Origin: an uncultured Prevotellaceae bacterium | GTDB lineage: Bacteria; Bacteroidota; Bacteroidia; Bacteroidales; Bacteroidaceae | DNA: 34,837 nt | Direction of reading: 5' to 3' | Assembly: GCA_900314715.1 (NCBI GenBank) | Contig: OMWI01000046.1 | Location: 1-34,837, forward strand | Part shown: one piece after another, positions 1-6,609 of the stretch | Layout of the letters: every line of letters starts with the position of its first letter | Position numbering within the stretch: the first letter of the stretch is position 1 | The notes under the pieces: model-generated | What the model was told of the DNA's origin: nothing | Seen by the model: only the letters and a program-made list of their open reading frames with translations | Databases searched by the model: none | Made by a program: the position numbers and the translations under genes

Positions 1-61
1 TGCTTTCTGTGAGTACGTCCACAGTCATGATTTCAGGACGAATATATTCAGCTTTCTTCAT
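1..61 (-). CDS. Small Prevotella-type peptide, 5' end only (runs off window)
   Basis: The minus strand opens with ATG at 59-61 and reads MKKAEYIRPEIMTVDVLTES before leaving the window. The N-terminus matches those of the two complete peptides at 2096-2293 and 30961-31158 (pattern M[KE]K..YI.P....V.V). A purine-rich AAGGAAAGGAAAG tract upstream of the ATG would serve as ribosome binding site. The stop codon of the upstream secreted-protein gene lies 21 bp away, the same arrangement as in the other two modules, so the pair is probably co-transcribed. The start resembles small uncharacterised proteins common in Prevotella and Bacteroides. The function is unknown. Only 20 codons are visible, so the C-terminus cannot be compared. 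Confidence 0.6.
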   Translation of the reverse strand, partial: MKKAEYIRPEIMTVDVLTES

Positions 62-82
62 ATTTTCTTTCCTTTCCTTATT

Positions 83-1844
83 TTATTTGATTACCATTTT
101 CTTACCATTCACGATATAGAGACCCTTCGGCAGGTTGCTCTTCTGAGTACCCATCAACTGACCGTTCACGTTGTAGATGTTACCCTTAGCCGACTTATCG
201 GCAATCTGAGTGTTGATACTGTTCACCTCACTGTCGAAGACCACCTGGAGCTTAGCACCGGCAGCTCTGTTGTCGCTGATGTAGAACCAGCAGCGGTTCT
301 TCGGAATCCGGGCAGAAACCCTATAGAAGTTATAGGCGTCATTGGTCTCGTCATATCCGAAGTAGAAACTCAGACCGTCTGATGCATCCATGTCGTATCC
401 CTCAAGGGTTCCTTGCATGCAGACAGAGATGCCAGCGTTCACTGGGTCGGCAACTTCAGTAACCTCACAAGGATCATTTCCTTCAGCTGCGTACATCTCG
501 TTGATGATTCTCTCGTTAACTCTGTTCACTTTGAAGAGATAAGGCTTGTAAGCCTCAATCTTTGTGACGGGATTGAAGAGAAGCTTACAGTGGTAGAAGC
601 TTTGATCGCCAACTTCCGTAAGCGTACCCTGAACATCCTGCAACTCACTTACGTTGACGCTTGGAACGCCCTCGTAATCTGCACCGAAGTATTCAGCCAG
701 ATCATCAATGGCAAATGGCAATACCAGAGTCTTCCAAGGCTGAGAAATATAATTGATCTCTTTCTCCTTGATGTATAGGGTAGTGTTGCCGGTAGCAGGC
801 ATGTCACCTTCGAACTTCTCTGAGAATGTTGCATCTGCATAGAAGTAGTCATATTCGCAACACGATGTCGTCGTACCAAGTGCCGTCAGCACCCAGAATC
901 TTATAGGTGACGTGCCAGATGTCGGTAGAGTTAGCAGGGTCAGTCACAGGAGTTGCAAAGAATGCATACCACCAGAGATTATTCTTGTTCATTGTGGTTC
1001 CTGATGTTCCAGCTTGCTTGTAAACCAACTGGTTGTGCTCGTCAAAGTACTGCTCAGATGTAGTGAGCTTATCAGTCCAAACGCAAGAATTGACGTTCTC
1101 CAGACTTGCCAGGTAATTGGTGGAGTTATATGGACCCATAGCCATTGTACCGGACATCTTGCTGTTGGTTGCAGTATTGACATAAAGCTGCCATCCCACC
1201 TCAGGCTTTGCGCCCAATCCCATCGGAGTCTCAGCTCTGGAAGTACTTCTCCAAATCAGATAATTGTTAGCGATTGAAGAATCGTTCAGCCTGACTTGGA
1301 AATCGTAGCCGTCGCCATAGAAAGCCCACTGGTCGTGTCCTTTCTTTGCGATAGGATAGTTACTGCCTGCTTTAGGAGTGGCACCGTTGACACTTTTCCA
1401 AGACAAGATAGTCTGCTTGTAGGTACCCCACTCATTTTCAGCAGACTGGTCGTAGATGACAAGATAGTTGTTACTACCGCTATAGTTGTAAGAACGCAGA
1501 TAATGGTAAACGGGATCTTTCCCTTCTTCAGAGAGGATGAAAGGAGGATCGAACTCATAGTCCACATACACCGTTCCGCCATCGGCAGGAGCTTCGGTAA
1601 TCTCCTGAGTCAGGTCAGCATCGCTGTAGTACTTGTACGTGGTGTAGGCACGCCACAAGGTTTGTGGCATCTTGTCGTTCAGGTTGTCACCGGCGTTCAG
1701 GTTTGCCGTTGCCGTGATCGTTCTACCGTCAACGTGCGTTGTCAGTTGGTATGTAATCGCTGCTGCATGAGCAGAAACTACCGTGCAGAAGAGAACAGCC
1801 AATACTGTCCACATTCGTTTTAGTAAAAGGTCAAATTTTATCAT
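83..1844 (-). pseudogene. Secreted protein with GxYIVNGKK-type C-terminal tail, split by a frameshift
   Basis: Two overlapping reading frames make up one gene of about 585 codons. The N-terminal part (849-1844, 331 residues) begins with a signal peptide (MWTVLAVLFCTVVSAHA after a basic start) and ends prematurely. The C-terminal part is open from 892 down to 83 and ends LPKGLYIVNGKKMVIK. The intact neighbour at 2312-3334 runs through both parts: its WHVEYRIYNGAGELLD aligns with WHVTYKILGADGTWYD at the end of the first frame, and its W.TLVLP segment aligns with WKTLVLPF in the second. Reading through needs a skip of one base between about 850 and 890, so the gene carries a one-base insertion (or two-base deletion). 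The terminal 35 residues resemble the last strands of a type A T9SS sorting domain but are shorter than usual. Export is likely, the role is unknown. A sequencing error would also explain the break. Confidence 0.75.
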
Positions 1845-1926
1845 ATTTGTTATTTTAAAAAGTTAATAATTCTATTTATTTTATGTTGATGTAATCGATT
1901 TTATTATTTTGTCAAAATAGATTTCG

Positions 1927-1958
1927 CAAAGATACTAAATTCTAAACAAATATTCAAA
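1927..1958 (-). promoter_or_regulatory. Bacteroidetes sigma-ABfr-type promoter for the first secreted-protein module
   Basis: On the minus strand TATCTTTG (1927-1934) matches the -7 consensus TAnnTTTG, and TTTG (1955-1958) lies exactly 20 bp upstream as the -33 element. The predicted start site is about 75 bp before the ATG at 1844. The leader next to the ATG is nearly identical to that of the gene at 2312-3334. Confidence 0.7.
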
Positions 1959-2035
1959 CAATTATCATATAAATTAACACATTTTTTCACTTTGATCCTA
2001 TATTTCGTTAGCTTGACTTTGATAGGTGATGCATT

Positions 2036-2073
2036 AAAAAATAGGAGGGCATGTCGTTTCACATGCCCTCCTA
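2036..2073 (-). terminator. Rho-independent terminator after the second peptide gene
   Basis: Perfect 13-bp stem (TAGGAGGGCATGT at 2042-2054 with ACATGCCCTCCTA at 2061-2073) around a 6-nt loop, followed on the minus strand by six T (2036-2041). It lies 23 bp past the stop codon of the peptide gene and ends the 2096-3334 operon. Confidence 0.85.
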
Positions 2074-2095
2074 CGCTTATTAAGATGTCCTTGTT

Positions 2096-2293
2096 TTAGA
2101 GATCCCAGAAACAGAAAGCACCCTTGGCTGTTGGTGCAGGTGCACCGCCAGAATTAGAACCACCGTTGCCAATGTTGATAGCTTTGCTTCCGTCACGGAA
2201 TGTTCCAGTACCTGTAACATTTGAAACTGCAAATACGTTCTCAGTAACTACTTCAACGGAAGTCGTACGTGGAATTACATAACTTTTCTTCAT
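2096..2293 (-). CDS. Small 65-residue peptide with C-terminal CFWDL, partner of a secreted protein
   Basis: The 65-residue product starts MKKSYVIPRTTSVEVVTEN, has a Gly/Ser/Asn-rich middle (about residues 30-55) and ends AFCFWDL. The peptide at 30961-31158 is also 65 residues, with the same start pattern, a Gly/Ser/Asn-rich middle and the end MCYWDF. The shared features are therefore the N-terminal YI.PRT and the C-terminal C-aromatic-W-D-hydrophobic end, with a variable linker between. AGGAGAAT lies just before the ATG. It follows the secreted-protein gene by 18 bp and precedes a strong terminator, so both genes form one transcript. There is no classical signal peptide or Gly-Gly leader, and no maturation enzyme is nearby. 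Precursor peptide, surface ligand or chaperone-like partner are all open; no function can be assigned. Confidence 0.75.
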   Translation of the reverse strand: MKKSYVIPRTTSVEVVTENVFAVSNVTGTGTFRDGSKAINIGNGGSNSGGAPAPTAKGAFCFWDL

Positions 2294-2311
2294 ATATTTA
2301 TTCTCCTATAA

Positions 2312-3334
2312 TTATTTCACTAAAACTTTCTTTCCGTTTACGATGTAGATACCCTTTTGCAAGTTTTCTTGTACTTGTTGTCCGTTGAGGTTGTAAATCT
2401 TATCGTTGTTCTTCTTCACGCCCTCGATGTTGTTAATGGCGTTAGTTCCGTCGAAGAACGAGAACTTAGCACCGAATCCACCGATGGTAGTATTAGCATT
2501 CTCCGTAGCCTTGATGTCGAAGTAGCAGATAGTAGGAGCGATAGTAACAGGATTATCTACTGTATAGAAGTTGTAAACGTCCTCTGCTGGGTTACTGAAG
2601 TAGAAGTAGATGTAATTATATCCGTTTGGCTCAACAGGCTCGCATGGTACGAGTTCGAAGTCTTCGTATGTACCATACATAGTGACTGTTACGTCTGGTT
2701 GATTAGCATCTACGTGTGATACTTTGAGAGGTGTGCCTTCAAGAGGGAAGCTAATTTCCTTGCTACGTACATTGTCGTCTGTGCCCTCAATTTCTATTGG
2801 CAAGAAGAGATATGGACGGTTAGGAATGAGCTCGTTAAAATCAACCTCTTCGAACTTCAGGTTGCAATTCCAGTTGTAACCATCTGTAGCATTTTCTTTA
2901 GACTCTACTGCAACATAGTCAAGGAATTTACCATTAATGCCGTTTTGTTGTAATAGGTCGTAGTCTGGCAATACAAGCGTCATCCACTTACCTAAAGTGA
3001 ACGTCCTTTGGAATAGTTTAACCTTCTTCACATAGACGATGGTGATACCTTCTGCAGGAATTGGGTCGTTAGGATCTTCAACATCCCAAATTAGAGTAAA
3101 TTCTGAATCATGATAATAAGTACACTCATCATACTCTGAATCTGTGGCATCGTAATAGTAATTAACGGGTCTTTCTCCATCTTCCTTGTCGTAGAACTTC
3201 CGATCTAACAATTCGCCAGCACCATTATAGATACGATATTCTACGTGCCATGCTGCCTGAGTAGAAACCACCGTACAAAACAGAACAGCTAAAACTGTCC
3301 ACATTCGTTTTAGTAAAAGGTCAAATTTTATCAT
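2312..3334 (-). CDS. Secreted protein with GxYIVNGKK-type C-terminal tail (340 aa)
   Basis: The N-terminal 28 residues (MIKFDLLLKRMWTVLAVLF, then CTVVSTQA) form a signal peptide almost identical to that of the frameshifted gene at 849-1844. The body contains a W.TLVLP segment, a PYLF segment, a YNFYTV segment and the tail IYNLNGQQVQENLQKGIYIV followed by NGKK and LVK, all in the same order as in the neighbour. The tail resembles the end of T9SS type A sorting domains and is common in Prevotella surface proteins, so outer-membrane or extracellular location is inferred. The body matches no enzyme family I recognise and shows no catalytic motif. The gene has its own promoter and is followed after 18 bp by the 65-residue peptide. 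It is the intact member of a tandem duplication; the body has diverged while leader and signal peptide have not. Confidence 0.75.
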   Translation of the reverse strand: MIKFDLLLKRMWTVLAVLFCTVVSTQAAWHVEYRIYNGAGELLDRKFYDKEDGERPVNYYYDATDSEYDECTYYHDSEFTLIWDVEDPNDPIPAEGITIVYVKKVKLFQRTFTLGKWMTLVLPDYDLLQQNGINGKFLDYVAVESKENATDGYNWNCNLKFEEVDFNELIPNRPYLFLPIEIEGTDDNVRSKEISFPLEGTPLKVSHVDANQPDVTVTMYGTYEDFELVPCEPVEPNGYNYIYFYFSNPAEDVYNFYTVDNPVTIAPTICYFDIKATENANTTIGGFGAKFSFFDGTNAINNIEGVKKNNDKIYNLNGQQVQENLQKGIYIVNGKKVLVK

Positions 3335-3419
3335 ACTTGTTATTTTAAAAGTTAATAATTCTATGTTATTGCTTATGCTTGTGTAACTGTTAATTATTTA
3401 GTAGGCAATATCACCGTGG

Positions 3420-3451
3420 CAAATTTATAAAATTCTAAGAAAACTCACAAA
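3420..3451 (-). promoter_or_regulatory. Promoter of the second secreted-protein/peptide operon
   Basis: Minus-strand TAAATTTG (3420-3427) fits the -7 consensus TAnnTTTG, with TTTG (3448-3451) 20 bp upstream. The spacing is identical to the promoter at 1927-1958. The leader to the ATG at 3334 is about 78 nt and is shared in sequence with the first module. Confidence 0.7.
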
Positions 3452-3584
3452 CAATTTTGAAAAAATTATATAATCCCTTTAAATAAAGCTGATTTGTATA
3501 ATGATGGTGAACGATTTTCCCTGATTTCATCGATTGTTTCATTTGTTTGGCCTTGATAGGTGGTAGATATTTCAATCTTTTTTT

Positions 3585-3952
3585 CAAGACCTCCCGTCGT
3601 TTTTCATAAATTCCTAAGTATTAAGGAGTTGTAAAACGAAAAAGCTTGAAAGACCTCACCTAAGACCTCCCGTAAGACCTCCCATAGACCTCACCTAAGA
3701 CCTCATGTGTTTTTAATTCACAATTCACATTTATCAATTCACAATTGAGAAAATTGAAGGTAATCTCTCAACACTCAACATTACTCAGAGTGGGAGGTCT
3801 TACGGGAGGTCTATGGGAGGTCTTACGGGAGGTCTATGTGAGGTCTTACGGGAGGTCTTACGGGAGGTCTTACGGGAGGTCTTACGGGAGGTCTTGAAAA
3901 TGTCAAATCGCTGATTTAGAATGAATTAGCCTAAAAGACGGGAGGTCTTGCG
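3585..3952. repeat. GACCTC element, copy 1: nested inverted arrays of 12-bp repeats
   Basis: Outer arms CAAGACCTCCCGT (3585-3597) and ACGGGAGGTCTTG (from 3938) are exactly complementary over 13 bp. Inside them lies a left array of five units of the type AAGACCTCCCGT (3650-3709) and a right array of nine complementary units GGGAGGTCTTAC (3792-3895), around an AT-rich loop of about 80 nt. Folded, this gives a very long stem. A second copy at 32843-33169 shares the outer arms, spacer lengths and loop type but uses a different inner unit (CATG in place of CCCG). No reading frame of note lies within it. It sits about 135 bp upstream of the promoter at 3420-3451. Confidence 0.9.
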
Positions 3953-3977
3953 GAAAATGAAGAAATCACATACAAAA

Positions 3978-4042
3978 TAACAATTCTCAATTCACAATTT
4001 ACAATTTACAATTAACAATTAATAATTCACAATTCTCAATTA
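3978..4042. repeat. AT-rich degenerate CAATTNACAATT tandem repeats
   Basis: About 65 bp of imperfect 7-10-bp repeats (caattctcaattcacaatt, then ttacaatt variants). The same motif forms the loop of both GACCTC elements (near 3714-3745 and 32962-33000) and occurs at 13751-13771. It has no coding potential. Confidence 0.6.
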
Positions 4043-4065
4043 GGCTCTCGCAACCACTTAAGGCT

Positions 4066-4084
4066 CCCTTCCCTTGGGGAAGGG
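4066..4084. repeat. CCCTTCCC/GGGAAGGG hairpin repeat
   Basis: Perfect 8-bp stem (4066-4073 with 4077-4084) around TTG, followed by GTGGGGATGG. It resembles GC-rich extragenic palindromes scattered through Prevotella and related genomes. There is no T-tract, so it is not an obvious terminator. Confidence 0.5.
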
Positions 4085-4103
4085 GTGGGGATGGTCCTCA
4101 ACA

Positions 4104-4206
4104 CAAACCATAGCTTTAGACATAGTAAACGATAGCTTTGTATGCTGTAAATGATAGCTTTGTATGTTGTAAATCATTCGCCCGTAACCCACAAATCAAT
4201 GGTTTG
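4104..4206. repeat. 22-bp-period dyad array, locus A (five units)
   Basis: Fifteen-base units begin at 4104, 4126, 4148, 4170 and 4192, exactly 22 bp apart: CAAACCATAGCTTTA, TAAACGATAGCTTTG, TAAATGATAGCTTTG, a degenerate TAAATCATTCGCCCG, and CAAATCAATGGTTTG. Each has a 5-nt left arm YAAAY, a 5-nt centre and, except in the degenerate unit, a roughly complementary right arm, with 7-nt spacers. The same geometry occurs at 19977-20079, 30788-30846 and 32642-32700. The last unit contains the left copy of the 8-bp target duplication of the MITE that follows, so the MITE inserted into this array. Confidence 0.8.
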
Positions 4207-4210
4207 TAAC

Positions 4211-4541
4211 TGCTCAGTCGATTTTTCGTAGGGGATAAAACGTTAGATAATCAAAGCTTGCATCAAAGATGCCGTAGGCATCAGATGATAGTAGCCAGCT
4301 ATGCAGCCATGCCGATAGGTATGGCGAAATGGCTGGGGAAGATATGGATATATAAAAATGCAAGATGTTATTCTCACCAGCCATTTCGCCATACCTATCG
4401 GCATGGCTGCATAGCTGGCTACTATTATCCAATGCCTACGGCATTCCTCCTTTATCAAATAGATAGCCAATTCAATGATATGAAACTACGGCAAAGAATA
4501 AAGATTCAATCTTAATTCCCATACCAAATATCGACTGAGCC
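4211..4541. mobile_element. MITE-like non-autonomous element, copy 1 (331 bp)
   Basis: The terminal inverted repeats are about 25 bp (4211-4235 and 4517-4541; core GCTCAGTCGAT). The element is flanked by a perfect 8-bp direct repeat TTTGTAAC (4203-4210 and 4542-4549), the footprint of insertion. It has no transposase. The interior holds a long inverted repeat: about 50 bp around 4281-4336 is repeated in reverse at about 4378-4430, separated by an AT-rich loop. A second copy lies at 34256-34498 and a solo end at 30872-30886. An 8-bp duplication and ends starting GGCTC would fit mobilisation by an IS family making 8-bp duplications, such as ISL3 or IS1595; this is inference. Confidence 0.85.
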
Positions 4542-4576
4542 TTTGTAACATATTAAGCTATGATTTCTAACCCAAT

Positions 4577-4666
4577 GGGCTATTGTGCCTATATAGCCCA
4601 GAGCGTTACTCTTGTCCATAAATAACATAGGGGGTGCATTTGCTGCAACCCCCTTTAGTATGTTAT
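4577..4666. other. Two intergenic hairpins of unclear role
   Basis: GGGCTAT (4577-4583) pairs with ATAGCCC (4593-4599). Further on GGGGGT (4630-4635) pairs with ACCCCC (4648-4653), enclosed by ATAACATA (4622-4629) and TATGTTAT (4659-4666). Neither has a T-run, so they are at best factor-assisted terminators or remnants. Confidence 0.4.
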
Positions 4667-4687
4667 GAAAATTTTTGAGAGAAATAG

Positions 4688-4705
4688 AGAAGCTTCACAG
4701 CTTCT
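4688..4705 (-). terminator. Possible terminator after the sigma/anti-sigma operon
   Basis: Perfect 7-bp stem AGAAGCT (4688-4694) with AGCTTCT (4699-4705), 4-nt loop, 44 bp beyond the stop codon at 4750. The T-tract is weak on the minus strand (CTATTTC) and stronger on the plus strand. Confidence 0.45.
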
Positions 4706-4749
4706 TTTGTTTTACAAACTTGATTATTTTATAGAAAGCATAGAAAAAA

Positions 4750-5253
4750 TCAATTGGTTGTAGACGGTAGGATGGTCTCGTTGTTCAATCCTTGCAGATT
4801 GCTTTGTTTCATCGAATCTACCGTCGTAGAGTCTTTAGAGAAGGCCACGGCTGCCCCTTGCTGTATTTGCTCAATGCCAGCCGTATTGCCATTGTAGTTG
4901 TTGTCTGCTCCGTTGCTGTTGAATGCTACCTGTGCGGCATTTCCGAGCGTAAGGATGATGGCAACGATGGCGGCTGCCCTAAACAACGGCATCAAGCGTT
5001 GCGTGAACGTAATGTTACGTGCCTTCACGGGAATCGGTTCGTCAATCATGGACAGAATCTTCTCGTCGAAGTCATTGCCCAATACGTTGGTCTTACGTTC
5101 AACCTGTTCGTATAGGAACAATGGACGATACTTCTCAAATTCCTCGGGAATGTCGATCTGACTAAAGAACGAGCGCAAAATCTCCTCTTCTTCAAGAGTA
5201 GTCTTGCAGTCCCAATAGAGTTCGAGCAGTTGGTTGATGTACTTATAGTCCAT
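4750..5253 (-). CDS. Putative anti-sigma factor / single-pass membrane partner of the ECF sigma factor
   Basis: The 167-residue product has an acidic, charged cytoplasmic part (residues 1-85), one hydrophobic segment (about 88-106, LFRAAAIVAIILTLGNAAQV) and an Asn/Gln/Ser-rich tail outside. The start codon overlaps the end of the sigma-factor gene by 11 nt, indicating translational coupling. That architecture and position fit a membrane anti-sigma factor, with the N-terminal part holding the sigma factor. It is shorter than FecR-type anti-sigma factors and lacks the FecR domain. The partner relation is inferred from order and topology. Similar short proteins follow this sigma factor in other Bacteroidales next to argB and speA. 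Confidence 0.7.
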   Translation of the reverse strand: MDYKYINQLLELYWDCKTTLEEEEILRSFFSQIDIPEEFEKYRPLFLYEQVERKTNVLGNDFDEKILSMIDEPIPVKARNITFTQRLMPLFRAAAIVAIILTLGNAAQVAFNSNGADNNYNGNTAGIEQIQQGAAVAFSKDSTTVDSMKQSNLQGLNNETILPSTTN

Positions 5254-5755
5254 AATCGTTCATTTTTTGAAACCGTAGCTTAATCGCTTGTCTGGCTCTA
5301 AAGATGTTTACTTTTACTTGTTCTTCTGAAATGTCCAGTATACTGGCAATCTCCTTATATGTTTTTCCTTCGAAGTCACGCAATTGAACGCATGTTTTTT
5401 GTTTCTCAGGAAGAGAGTTGATGATGTCTCGTACAATTTGGATGTGATCCTTTTGTATGATGTGTTCGTATGGGTTGAGTGACCTGTCAGGTTTCTCGGC
5501 GTTCAATTCATCCAGTGATTCATGCTGGTTTCCTTGTTTCTTGATGTGGTCGAGTGATAAGTTTCTGCAAATTGTCAAGCAAAATGCCTCGATATTCTCA
5601 ATCTCTTCCCACTGTGCGCGCCTGTTCCATACTTTTATCAGTGTTTCTTGTACGATGTCTTCCGCGTCTGCGCTATCGAGAGTGATGCGCAATGCAAGCC
5701 GGTAGAGCGTGTTTTTCAACGGCAGCACATCGTTGCGAAAACTGATATTTTTCAT
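5243..5755 (-). CDS. RNA polymerase ECF-type sigma factor
   Basis: The 170-residue size is typical of ECF (sigma-70 family) factors. Region 2 is visible at about residues 10-75 (DAEDIVQETLIKVWNRRAQW, then AFCLTICRNLSLDHIKK), and region 4 at about 112-165 (LPEKQKTCVQLRDFEGKTYK, then EIASILDISEEQVKVNIFRA), the helix-turn-helix that contacts the -33/-35 element. Regions 1 and 3 are absent, as expected. It would redirect RNA polymerase to a small regulon on release from its partner at 4750-5253. Its targets cannot be read from the window. A promoter with a good -33/-7 pair lies directly upstream, separating it from argB. Confidence 0.93.
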   Translation of the reverse strand: MKNISFRNDVLPLKNTLYRLALRITLDSADAEDIVQETLIKVWNRRAQWEEIENIEAFCLTICRNLSLDHIKKQGNQHESLDELNAEKPDRSLNPYEHIIQKDHIQIVRDIINSLPEKQKTCVQLRDFEGKTYKEIASILDISEEQVKVNIFRARQAIKLRFQKMNDYGL

Positions 5756-5788
5756 CTTCTCTCTGTATTAATGACGATTGAATAAATG

Positions 5789-5820
5789 GAAAGTTACAAG
5801 AAAAAGTACTTTTTTTCAAA
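5789..5820 (-). promoter_or_regulatory. Promoter of the sigma-factor operon with a palindrome in its spacer
   Basis: Minus-strand TTTG (5817-5820) and TAACTTTC (5789-5796, one base off TAnnTTTG) are separated by exactly 20 bp. The spacer holds a perfect 14-bp palindrome AAAAAGTACTTTTT (5801-5814), which could be an operator or the terminator of argB, whose stop codon is 16 bp away. Confidence 0.55.
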
Positions 5821-5830
5821 AAAATATATT

Positions 5831-6604
5831 CTATGCTTGGATAACGGTACCCGAATTGCCGTTGATGGCGGTAGACAAGGTGATGATTACTCGTTTCACG
5901 CCCGCTTCGATGGCAGCCAAGGCATTTTCTATCTTGGGCATCATGCCTCCAGAGATGATTCCCTTTTCTACATATTGATTATATAAATCCCTATTGATGA
6001 CGGGAATGACGCTGGTATCGTCGTCGGGGTCTTGTAAGACGCCCGCTTTTTCGAATGCAAAAATCAGCGTAACGTCGAAATAGGAAGCCAATGCCTTAGC
6101 CGTTTCAGAAGCCATCGTGTCGGCATTGGTGTTAAGGATATTGCCTTGACCATCATGGGTAAGCGGAGCTATGACGGGAGTGATTCCCGCTTGGATAAGC
6201 GTGTTGAGCATCTCGCCGTTAGCACGGTCAACATCACCCACGAAACCATAGTCGATACCGTCCTTGACAGGACGTTTGTGCGAACGAATGACATCGATGT
6301 CTGCACCCGTCAATCCCAATGCGTTAACGCCATGCGCCTGTAAGCGAGCCACGAGATTCTTGTTGACAAGTCCTCCGTAAACCATCGTGACAACCTCCAG
6401 CATCTTCGCATCGGTAATGCGACGACCGTTAATCATCTTGCTTTCTATGCCGAGTTCAGAAGCAACCTTCGTGGCGCGTCTTCCACCACCATGCACTAAC
6501 AGTTTCTTGCCAGGAATGGCAGAGAAATTAGCCAATAATTGAGAGAGCTGTGATTCGTCTTCAACCACAGCTCCGCCAACTTTCACGATTGTGAGTTTTT
6601 CCAT
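5831..6604 (-). CDS. argB: N-acetylglutamate kinase (possibly N-succinylglutamate kinase)
   Basis: The 257-residue amino-acid kinase phosphorylates the gamma-carboxyl of N-acylated glutamate with ATP, the second step of arginine synthesis. Visible motifs are the nucleotide-binding KVGGAV near residue 8, HGGGRRA near 39, NGRRITDAKMLEVV near 59, NTNADTMASETAKAL near 158 and SGGMMPKIENALAA near 219. The length matches the short, arginine-insensitive-like class without the N-terminal helix of feedback-inhibited forms. Bacteroides fragilis makes arginine through succinylated intermediates, so the natural substrate here may be N-succinylglutamate; sequence alone does not settle this. The ATG is 5 bp after the stop of speA, so both genes are translated from one mRNA. 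Confidence 0.95.
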   Translation of the reverse strand: MEKLTIVKVGGAVVEDESQLSQLLANFSAIPGKKLLVHGGGRRATKVASELGIESKMINGRRITDAKMLEVVTMVYGGLVNKNLVARLQAHGVNALGLTGADIDVIRSHKRPVKDGIDYGFVGDVDRANGEMLNTLIQAGITPVIAPLTHDGQGNILNTNADTMASETAKALASYFDVTLIFAFEKAGVLQDPDDDTSVIPVINRDLYNQYVEKGIISGGMMPKIENALAAIEAGVKRVIITLSTAINGNSGTVIQA

Positions 6605-6609
6605 TGTTA

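Noticed and set aside
3585-3952. CRISPR array
   Set aside because: The repeats are 12 bp without unique spacers, occur in both orientations as paired arms, and no cas genes are present.
4214-4515. Open reading frames of 72-85 codons on both strands inside the MITE
   Set aside because: They arise from the internal inverted repeat, mirror one another and have no ribosome binding site or family resemblance.
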